From: Hyphomicrobiales bacterium
Lineage (GTDB): Bacteria; Pseudomonadota; Alphaproteobacteria; Rhizobiales; Beijerinckiaceae
Assembly (NCBI GenBank): GCA_028290125.1
Contig: JAQGKM010000365.1
Coordinates: 1-6,936, forward strand
Direction: 5' to 3'
Length of the DNA: 6,936 nt
Position 1 is the stretch's first letter; each line of letters opens with the position of its first letter. This document shows positions 1-5,127 of the stretch, one piece after another. The notes beneath the pieces are model-generated. The model was not told the DNA's origin, made no database searches, and saw only the letters and a list, made by a program, of their open reading frames with translations. The position numbers and the translations under genes were made by a program.

Positions 1-23
1 CCCCGGTTTCCGGGGCCTTTTTT
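1..23 (+). terminator. Intrinsic terminator of a gene left of the window
   Basis: A GC stem, CCCCGG (1-6) pairing with CCGGGG (10-15) across a TTT loop, is followed by CC and six T residues (18-23). This is the standard shape of a Rho-independent terminator read on the plus strand. The stem may extend beyond the left edge. The gene it serves lies outside the window and would converge on mntH. Confidence 0.8.
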
Positions 24-37
24 GTGCGCACGCGTAT

Positions 38-188
38 CCCCTCTCCCGGCGGGAGAGGGCGGACTTGGGGCAAAGCCCCGAGCCGGGGTGAGGGGTTGCG
101 GCTTCCGGCAATGAGCTACGTATCCCCTCATCAGTCCGCTCCGCGGACAGCTTCTCCCGCAGGGAGAAGCGGGCGCCTGACGGCCCGC
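38..188. repeat. Mosaic of small palindromes between convergent genes
   Basis: This non-coding stretch holds several inverted repeats: CCCTCTCCC (39-47) with GGGAGAGGG (51-59); CTTGGGGC (64-71) with GCCCCGAG (75-82, one G:T pair); TGAGGGG (89-95) with CCCCTCA (124-130); GTCCG (134-138) with CGGAC (144-148); CTTCTCCC (151-158) with GGGAGAAG (162-169); and GCGGGC (169-174) with GCCCGC (183-188). The layout resembles dispersed palindromic intergenic repeats that I recall as common in Hyphomicrobiales genomes. Copy number cannot be judged from one window. It separates the terminator at the left edge from the mntH stop codon and could stabilise or end the mntH mRNA, although none of the hairpins has a T-tract on the mntH side. 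No reading frame here looks like a gene. Confidence 0.6.
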
Positions 189-193
189 CCCCA

Positions 194-1570
194 TTACCCG
201 AAAGCCATCTCGACCAGCAGCTTCACATTCAGCCCGACGATCAGCGCCGCGATGGCCCACGCCAGAATGGCGACGCCGCGCGAGATGGCGAAACTCCCCA
301 TCGTCTTCTTGTTGGAGACGAACTGCACCAGCGGGATCACCGCGAACGGCAGCTGCATCGACAGGATCACCTGGCTCAACACCAGCAGCCGCGCCGTGCC
401 CTCGTCGCCATAGAGCGCGCCGACCACCACGACGGGCACGATCGCCACGCCGCGCGTCATCAGCCGCTGCATCACCGGGCTCATCTTCAGGCTGAGAAAG
501 CCCTCCATGACGATCTGTCCGGCCAGCGTCGCCGTCACGGTGGAATTCAGGCCCGAGGCCAGCAGGGCGACGCCGAAGAGGGTGGCGGCCAGCGTCGCGC
601 CGAGCGCCGGCGCGAGAAGCTCATAGGCCTGCTCGATCTCGGCGACGTCCGTGCGGCCCGTCTTGTGGAAGACCGCGGCAGCCAGCACCAGAATAGCGCC
701 GTTGACGAACAGCGCGAGCATCAGCGCGACGGTCGAGTCGATGGTCGCGAAGCGGATCGCCTGCCTCCGCCCGGTGTCGGTGCGCTCGAAGGCGCGCGTC
801 TGCACGATGGAGGAGTGCAGATAGAGATTATGCGGCATGACGGTCGCGCCGATGATGCCGATGGCGATGTAGAGCATGGCCGGATTGCTGACGATCTCGC
901 CCGAGCGCAGGAGGCCCGCGCCGATTTCGCCTGCCGACGGCCCGGCGACGACGATCTCGTAGACGAAGCACCCCATGATGATGACGATCAGCGCGATCAC
1001 GAAGGCTTCCAGCCAGCGGAATCCGCGCTGCATCAGCATGAGCACCAGCACGGCGTCGAGCGCTGTCAGCAGGCAGCCGGCGACGAGCGGAATGCCGAAC
1101 AGGAGTTTCAGCGCAATCGCCGTGCCGATGACCTCGGCGAGGTCGCAGGCGATGATCGCCGCCTCGCAGGCGGCGAACAGGACGAGGTTCACGGGCCGCG
1201 GGTAATGCGCCCGGCAGGCCTGGGCGAGATCGAGGCCCGACGCGATGCCGAGCCGCGCGGCCAGCGCCTGCAGGACGATCGCCATCGCGTTGGACAGCAG
1301 GATGACGCTGAGCAGCGTGTAGCCGAACTGCGAGCCGCCGGCGAGCGAGGTCGCCCAGTTGCCCGGGTCCATGTAGCCGACCGAGACGAGGTAGCCCGGT
1401 CCCGCGAAGGCGAACAACTTGCGCAGCATGGAGCCGGAGGTCGGCACCGGCACGCTGGCGTGGTGCTCGCCGAGACTGCGCGCCTGCGGCGCCGACGCGG
1501 CGGCGCCCGCCTCGAGGGTCGCGGCATGGGCGAGGACGGGCGTCGTCCGGGCAGGCTCTTCGGCGCGCAT
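194..1570 (-). CDS. mntH: Nramp-family manganese importer MntH
   Basis: The 458-residue product is a proton-coupled divalent metal importer of the inner membrane, with manganese as the expected main substrate. The Nramp signature is clear. DPGN sits at residues 68-71 in the first membrane helix, and ATVMPHN at 242-248 in helix six supplies the metal-binding methionine (M245) and the MPH motif. About eleven hydrophobic segments run from residue 53 to 455, the usual topology. A hydrophilic, alanine-rich N-terminal tail of about 48 residues includes RSLGEHHASVPVP (31-43). Relatives I recall from this bacterial group carry a similar tail. The ATG at 1570 was chosen because GGAGG stands 10 bases upstream (1581-1585). 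The frame stays open to 1762, but that would cover the promoter and the start of mntR. Divergence from mntR supports manganese over iron. Repression by Mn-loaded MntR is expected. Function is secure; metal specificity is inferred. Confidence 0.95.
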   Translation of the reverse strand: MRAEEPARTTPVLAHAATLEAGAAASAPQARSLGEHHASVPVPTSGSMLRKLFAFAGPGYLVSVGYMDPGNWATSLAGGSQFGYTLLSVILLSNAMAIVLQALAARLGIASGLDLAQACRAHYPRPVNLVLFAACEAAIIACDLAEVIGTAIALKLLFGIPLVAGCLLTALDAVLVLMLMQRGFRWLEAFVIALIVIIMGCFVYEIVVAGPSAGEIGAGLLRSGEIVSNPAMLYIAIGIIGATVMPHNLYLHSSIVQTRAFERTDTGRRQAIRFATIDSTVALMLALFVNGAILVLAAAVFHKTGRTDVAEIEQAYELLAPALGATLAATLFGVALLASGLNSTVTATLAGQIVMEGFLSLKMSPVMQRLMTRGVAIVPVVVVGALYGDEGTARLLVLSQVILSMQLPFAVIPLVQFVSNKKTMGSFAISRGVAILAWAIAALIVGLNVKLLVEMAFG

Positions 1571-1580
1571 TGTCGTGGAT

Positions 1581-1585
1581 CCTCC
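1581..1585 (-). promoter_or_regulatory. Ribosome binding site of mntH
   Basis: GGAGG on the minus strand lies 10 bases before the ATG at 1570. It decides the start against the longer open frame reaching 1762, whose upstream starts would overlap mntR. Confidence 0.7.
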
Positions 1586-1622
1586 AGCGGGGGAGCGTGG
1601 CGCAGTCAAGCCTGCTCCCGAA

Positions 1623-1650
1623 TTTGTAGCCTCGACTACATTTTGGTCAA
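1623..1650 (-). promoter_or_regulatory. Likely mntH promoter with MntR operator palindrome
   Basis: On the minus strand, TTGACC (1645-1650) and TACAAA (1623-1628) are 16 bases apart and resemble sigma-70 -35 and -10 boxes. An alternative -35, a perfect TTGACA, lies at 1661-1666, with AAATGT 17 bases downstream. The inverted repeat TGTAG-N6-CTACA (1625-1640) overlaps the -10 box and the spacer. A repressor bound there would block RNA polymerase. The half-site spacing resembles palindromic MntR boxes upstream of enterobacterial mntH, so this is the best candidate operator. The repeat is seen directly; its binding by MntR is inferred. Confidence 0.5.
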
Positions 1651-1707
1651 CCTTGCCAGATGTCAAGAGCGGTTGTAGAGCGGGACGGAGCGGGGAGAGC
1701 GGCGAAC

Positions 1708-2157
1708 ATGGCCAAGCAGGAACGGGCGGCGGCGCGGCCCGACATGCCGACGGAAGCCGCACAGGCCCATCGCTTCGGCAAGGCGCGCTCGGCCCAGTCC
1801 ACGGCGCTGCTGGAGGATTACGTCGAGCTGATTTCGGATTTGCTGGCGAGCGCCGGCGAGGCCCGGCCGACCGACGTGGCGCGCCGCTTCGGCGTGTCGC
1901 ACGCCACCGCCATCAAGACGATCGCCCGGCTGAAGCGTGAGGGACTGGCGACCTCCAAACCCTATCGCGGCGTGTTCCTGACGCCGGACGGCGAGGCGCT
2001 GGCGGAGCGCGTGCGCAACCGGCATCGGCTGGTGGTCGATCTGCTGGTCGCCGTGGGCGTGCCGGCGGATTCGGCCGAAGCCGACGCTGAGGGCATCGAG
2101 CACCACGTGTCGGACGCCGCGCTGGACGCTTTCCGCGATTTTCTCGCCGGGCGCTAG
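1708..2157 (+). CDS. mntR: Manganese-responsive transcriptional repressor MntR
   Basis: The 149-residue product is a DtxR/MntR-family regulator that binds DNA when loaded with Mn(II) and represses manganese uptake genes. A winged helix-turn-helix spans about residues 35-98, with a recognition region near GVSHATAIKTIARLKREG (62-79), followed by a dimerisation and metal-binding domain. By comparison with Bacillus subtilis MntR, all the metal ligands are present: D37, E40, H106, and E128, E131 and H132 within EGIEHH. No SH3-like third domain follows, which fits MntR rather than IdeR/DtxR. The N-terminal ~30 residues are an extra charged tail. The start at 1708 is preferred because GGGGAGAG (1692-1699) stands 8 bases upstream. 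An in-frame ATG at 1660 has no ribosome site and overlaps the TTGACA of the mntH promoter region. The stop shares four bases with the convergent response regulator. Confidence 0.92.
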   Translation: MAKQERAAARPDMPTEAAQAHRFGKARSAQSTALLEDYVELISDLLASAGEARPTDVARRFGVSHATAIKTIARLKREGLATSKPYRGVFLTPDGEALAERVRNRHRLVVDLLVAVGVPADSAEADAEGIEHHVSDAALDAFRDFLAGR

Positions 2158-2519
2158 CCGCCCGTGTCTTCCATGAATTTGGCGGCGATCATGTCGCGGT
2201 CGAAGGGCTTCATCATGAAATCGTCGGCGCCGGCGCGCATGGCGCGCGCGATGTGGCCGACATCATGTTCGGTCGTGCAGAAGACGACCTTGGGCTGGCG
2301 TCCGTCCGGCATCGCGCGCAGACGGCGCAGGAACTCGTAGCCGTCCATCCCGGGCATGTTGGAATCGACGAGGACCGCATCCGGCATCGTCTGGCTGCAG
2401 GCGTCCAGTCCCGCCTGGCCGTCGTTGGCCTCGACGGTCTCAAAGCCAAGCGTCTGCAGTACATGACGCGCAACTTTGCGGATGATGGGGGAGTCGTCGA
2501 CGATCAGCACATGGGTCAT
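2154..2519 (-). CDS. CheY-like single-domain response regulator next to chpT
   Basis: The 121-residue product is a lone phospho-receiver domain with no output domain, so it must act through protein contacts. The receiver residues are complete: acidic pair D8/D9, phospho-acceptor D52 in VDSNMPGMDG, switch threonine T82 in VVFCTTE, and K104-P105 in MKPFD. It does not match DivK or CpdR well, and it lacks the FATGUY motif of the stress-related MrrA/SdrG regulators. The VVFCTTE segment and the MKPF ending resemble CheYIII-type receivers of Caulobacter, from memory only. It lies downstream of chpT on the same strand, 93 bases away, so ChpT is a plausible phosphate donor. The ATG at 2519 has only a weak purine stretch (GAGTGG) before it. 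The stop overlaps mntR by four bases. The receiver call is secure; pathway and partner are inferred. Confidence 0.9.
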   Translation of the reverse strand: MTHVLIVDDSPIIRKVARHVLQTLGFETVEANDGQAGLDACSQTMPDAVLVDSNMPGMDGYEFLRRLRAMPDGRQPKVVFCTTEHDVGHIARAMRAGADDFMMKPFDRDMIAAKFMEDTGG

Positions 2520-2530
2520 TCACGGCCACT

Positions 2531-2553
2531 CAAGAAAGACCCGCTGAGGCGGG
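2531..2553 (-). terminator. Weak terminator or attenuator between chpT and the response regulator
   Basis: On the minus strand, CCCGC (2549-2553) and GCGGG (2540-2544) form a 5-bp stem with a CTCA loop, followed by TCTTTCTTG (2531-2539). The shape is that of a short intrinsic terminator with a broken U-tract. It lies after the chpT stop and about 20 bases before the response-regulator ATG, so it could reduce read-through from chpT. Strength is uncertain. Confidence 0.4.
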
Positions 2554-2612
2554 CCGTCCGGTCATTATGGGCGCCATAGATTAAGAGAGATTTTCGAATT
2601 CGCGTTCGCCGT

Positions 2613-3266
2613 TCAGTTTGCCGCCGCCGGGGTGGCCGCAATGGCCACGCCATCTGCTGTCGCGTCGATGCGCACCGCCATGTTGGAAGCGCGGGCGACG
2701 AGGCCGGTGTAGAAGGCCTGGATGCCATGCGCGTCCACCGCGTCGTTCTCGGGCGTGCCGGCGACGAGCGACTGGACGTGGTTGGCGAGACGCGAATTCG
2801 GGCCGCGCGCGTCGAGGTGGATTTCGGTGGTGTCGCCGCCGTCGCCGATGATGCGCACCTCGATGACGCCGCCGCGCGGAACGGTGGCGGCCGCGATCAG
2901 GCACAGATTGAGAACGAGCTTCACCTTGTTCTTGGGCATCAGCAGACGCGGCGCCGTCCAGACGATCTTCATCTTCTCGTCTTCGATCAGGCCGCGCACG
3001 ACCTTCTCGGCGTCGCCGGTGTCGATCGAAGCGCCGGCCGAGCCCGCAGCGCCAAACGCCAGGCGGCAGAACTGCAGGCGGGCGGACGCCGTGTGGGCGC
3101 TGCGCTTGATGAGGTCGAGCGCAAAACCGCGCATGTCCTCGTCCTTCTCGTCCTCGAGAACTTCGAGCCCGTTCACGATGGCGCCGACCGGCGAAATCAC
3201 GTCATGGCAGACGCGCGAGCAGAGCAGGGCTGCAAGGTCGAGGGCATCGAGCGCAAGAACGGACAT
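2613..3266 (-). CDS. chpT: Histidine phosphotransferase ChpT
   Basis: The 217-residue product is the phosphotransfer protein that, in Caulobacter and Brucella, carries phosphate from the hybrid kinase CckA to the cell-cycle regulator CtrA and to CpdR. The dimerisation/phosphotransfer helices carry the conserved VCHDVISPVGAIVNGLEVL (19-37) with phospho-histidine H21. They are followed by the conserved LIKRSA and LQFCRLAFGA segments and a degenerate kinase-like ATPase fold in the C-terminal half. Length and segment order match Caulobacter ChpT as I recall it. The ATG at 3266 is chosen; a TTG two codons upstream (3272) is also possible, and neither has a strong ribosome site. It is followed by a single-domain response regulator on the same strand and is divergent from cysQ with a 202-base gap. 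In that gap I see no convincing promoter boxes. It should act in the cytoplasm and is usually essential. Confidence 0.93.
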   Translation of the reverse strand: MSVLALDALDLAALLCSRVCHDVISPVGAIVNGLEVLEDEKDEDMRGFALDLIKRSAHTASARLQFCRLAFGAAGSAGASIDTGDAEKVVRGLIEDEKMKIVWTAPRLLMPKNKVKLVLNLCLIAAATVPRGGVIEVRIIGDGGDTTEIHLDARGPNSRLANHVQSLVAGTPENDAVDAHGIQAFYTGLVARASNMAVRIDATADGVAIAATPAAAN

Positions 3267-3468
3267 CGTCAAATCTCATCATCAGGCGCGCCGGATGCGC
3301 GCGACAGGGCGGGACGGACGGCGAATCACTGGAGCCATCCCCGAGATGTCCGGGATAGCCGGGCCACAGGTGCTTGGGAAGCGCAGCAGGGCAACAGCCA
3401 CGCACGAACGGGGCATCCGAGCGGATCAGGACTTGAGCCGGCGTCGTTTTGGGCGCAGTTAGGCGCCG

Positions 3469-4293
3469 ATGGAAACGCCTGGTTCCGATTCTGACCTCCA
3501 GGACCTCGCCCTGGTCTTCGCTCGCGCCGCCGTGGCTGCGGGTCGTCTCATCATGGACGTTTACCATCGCGACTTCGCCATGCGCGCCAAGGCCGACGCC
3601 AGTCCGGTCTGCGAGGCCGACGAAGGCTCCGAATATCTCATCATCGAACGCCTGCAGGAGGCCTGCCCGGCCATTCCGGTCGTGGCCGAGGAATCTTTCT
3701 CGCGCGGCGTCGTCCCGCAGGTGGGCGGCGACTTCATCCTTGTCGATCCGCTCGACGGCACGCGGGAATTCGCGAGCCGGAACGGCGAGTTCACCGTCAA
3801 TGTCGCGTTGATCCGCGATGGCGCGCCGGTCTGCGGCGTCGTCTACGCGCCGGCTTTCGGCCGCCTCTGGGTGGCGGCCGGTGCGGCCCATGCCTGCGAC
3901 GTGGCGCCGGGCGGCGAGGTCCCGCCGCTGGGCGGCATGCGCGTGATCAAGGTCCGGCCGCTCGATGGCAGGGCCCCGGTGGCGGCGATCAGCCGTTCGC
4001 ATCTCAACGACCAGACCCGGGCGCTGATGGAGCGGCTTGGCGCCCGCGACAGCCGCGCGGCCGGCTCCGCCCTGAAGTTCTGCCAGGTCGCGGAAGGCCG
4101 GGCGGACGTTTACCCCCGCATCGGCCCGACCATGGAATGGGACATCGCGGCAGGCGATGCCGTGCTGCGTGCGGCCGGTGGCGTCGTCACGGGCCTCGAC
4201 GGCGCGCCCCTGCGTTACGGCCATACCGACCGCGGCTTCGCCTCGCCAGACTTCGTGGCCTTTGGCGACCAGTCGCTGATCGCGCGTCTCTGA
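3469..4293 (+). CDS. cysQ: 3'(2'),5'-bisphosphate nucleotidase CysQ
   Basis: The 274-residue product belongs to the inositol-monophosphatase superfamily, CysQ branch. It hydrolyses 3'-phosphoadenosine 5'-phosphate (PAP) to AMP, removing the inhibitory by-product of sulfate assimilation and sulfotransfer. Motifs in order are KADASPVCEAD (41-51), VAEES with metal ligands E74/E75, DPLDGTREF (93-101), the CysQ-typical RNGEFTVNVALI (104-115), SRSH (175-178), and PTMEWDIAAGDAVLRAAGG (220-238) with the metal-binding aspartate D225. The SRSH and EWDIAAGDAV segments favour CysQ over plain inositol monophosphatase. Full length for the family. The ATG at 3469 has only a weak AGGCG upstream, but it gives the expected N-terminus. 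Divergent from chpT and 140 bases upstream of the eipA homologue. No sulfate-assimilation partners are visible, so it seems to stand alone. Confidence 0.93.
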   Translation: METPGSDSDLQDLALVFARAAVAAGRLIMDVYHRDFAMRAKADASPVCEADEGSEYLIIERLQEACPAIPVVAEESFSRGVVPQVGGDFILVDPLDGTREFASRNGEFTVNVALIRDGAPVCGVVYAPAFGRLWVAAGAAHACDVAPGGEVPPLGGMRVIKVRPLDGRAPVAAISRSHLNDQTRALMERLGARDSRAAGSALKFCQVAEGRADVYPRIGPTMEWDIAAGDAVLRAAGGVVTGLDGAPLRYGHTDRGFASPDFVAFGDQSLIARL

Positions 4294-4301
4294 ACCCGAT
4301 C

Positions 4302-4339
4302 GCAACGGTATTTTAACCATACCGGGCCCAGTTTCTGGG
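4302..4339 (+). promoter_or_regulatory. Tandem inverted repeats and partial CtrA box before eipA
   Basis: CGGTAT (4306-4311) and ATACCG (4319-4324) form a perfect 6-bp inverted repeat around TTTAACC. A second stem, CCCAG (4327-4331) with CTGGG (4335-4339) over TTT, follows. No T-tract follows, so this is not a clear terminator for cysQ. GCAA-N7-TTAAC at 4302-4317 matches the CtrA consensus TTAA-N7-TTAAC at seven of nine fixed positions, with a perfect right half. Because Brucella eipA is a direct CtrA target, this is a reasonable but unproven CtrA site about 120 bases before the start codon. A different repressor site or an mRNA structure is equally possible. Confidence 0.35.
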
Positions 4340-4433
4340 GAGCAGGATCCCGAGACCCGTCCGCCACGGCAAAGCCCGGATTGGCGGTCAGTCTCTCGAT
4401 AGCCCACAGGGCTTCGGAACAGGAACGACAGAT

Positions 4434-5024
4434 ATGAGCCAGACATCCCGACGCGAGCTGCTGAAGAGCGTCGCTGCCCTTGCGGCCCTTGGTCTTGCGG
4501 GCGGCGAAGCCCTGGCGCAACGGGGCGGCGAAGGCCCGCCGCAGCGCTTTTCCAGCGGCGAACTGGTCGACAATGGCCACAAGTTCTTCGGCTCGATGTC
4601 GCGCGGTCTCGCGCAGGTCGTCGAAGAGGCGACGCGTCGCTGGGGTCAGCCAAACGCCTATATTCTCGGGCAGGAGGCGTCCGGCGCCTTCATCGCCGGC
4701 GCCCGCTATGGCGAAGGCCAGATGTACACCCGCAACGCGGGGCAGCAGCGCGTGTTCTGGCAGGGCCCGTCGGTCGGCTTCGACGCCGGCGCGGACGGCG
4801 CCCGCACGATGATCCTCGTCTACAATCTTCCCTCCACCGAGGCGATCTACCAGCGCTTCGGCGGCGTCGACGGGTCGGCTTATTTCGTCGCGGGTTTCGG
4901 GTTCACGGCGCTCACCGCCAATGATGTCGTGCTGGTTCCAATCCGCTCCGGCGTCGGCGCGCGGCTCGGCGTCAACCTCGGCTATTTGAAGTTCACGCAG
5001 TCCTCGACCTGGAATCCGTTCTGA
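4434..5024 (+). CDS. eipA: DUF1134 periplasmic envelope-integrity protein, EipA homologue
   Basis: The 196-residue product matches the DUF1134 family. Its characterised member, Brucella abortus EipA, is a soluble periplasmic protein with an eight-stranded beta-barrel fold; it is needed for envelope stress resistance and is genetically linked to O-polysaccharide synthesis. The N-terminus is a signal peptide with a twin-arginine motif, SRRELLKS (5-12), a hydrophobic core to about residue 22, and a likely ALA cleavage after A28. The mature part carries the family-typical SRGLAQVVEEATRRWGQPN (56-74), GRYGEG-like ARYGEGQ, and YFVAGFGFTAL (143-153) segments, and ends in LGYLKFTQSSTWNPF. The start is well supported by AGGAA (4421-4425), 8 bases before the ATG. 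It lies 140 bases after cysQ, probably with its own promoter. CtrA control is inferred from Brucella. No enzymatic residues are evident. Confidence 0.85.
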   Translation: MSQTSRRELLKSVAALAALGLAGGEALAQRGGEGPPQRFSSGELVDNGHKFFGSMSRGLAQVVEEATRRWGQPNAYILGQEASGAFIAGARYGEGQMYTRNAGQQRVFWQGPSVGFDAGADGARTMILVYNLPSTEAIYQRFGGVDGSAYFVAGFGFTALTANDVVLVPIRSGVGARLGVNLGYLKFTQSSTWNPF

Positions 5025-5127
5025 CCCGGCGATTTGAGTAAGGCCGCGCTTTGATTGCCGTGGGCCGGTGTGCGATGTTGCCTGCCTGCGGAAAAGCTCG
5101 ATCGTCCTTTAGCTCGCGTGAAAAAGC

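Noticed and set aside
665..1678. A 337-codon open frame on the plus strand opposite mntH
   Set aside because: Its product is Arg/Asp/Glu/His-rich with no recognisable domain, typical of the antisense shadow of a GC-rich membrane-protein gene. mntH has clear family motifs.
1660..1707. Longer MntR from the ATG at 1660
   Set aside because: No ribosome site precedes it, and it overlaps the TTGACA of the mntH promoter region. The ATG at 1708 has a good purine-rich site.
2581..2595. TTAA-N7-TTTC as a CtrA box for the response regulator
   Set aside because: Only the left half fits. The match is no better than chance and it shows how weak such partial matches are, including the one before eipA.
2727..3494. 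A 255-codon plus-strand frame opposite chpT
   Set aside because: Low-complexity Arg/Asp/Gly/Ala composition and no motif. The chpT frame carries the conserved phospho-histidine region.
3202..4653. A 483-codon open frame on the minus strand across cysQ
   Set aside because: It spans the chpT N-terminus, the chpT-cysQ gap, cysQ and the start of eipA, and has no domain signature. It is an effect of high GC content.
5051..5079. TTGATT-N17-GATGTT as a promoter of the coiled-coil gene
   Set aside because: The spacing is right but both boxes are poor (four and three of six positions). I would not call it without start-site data.
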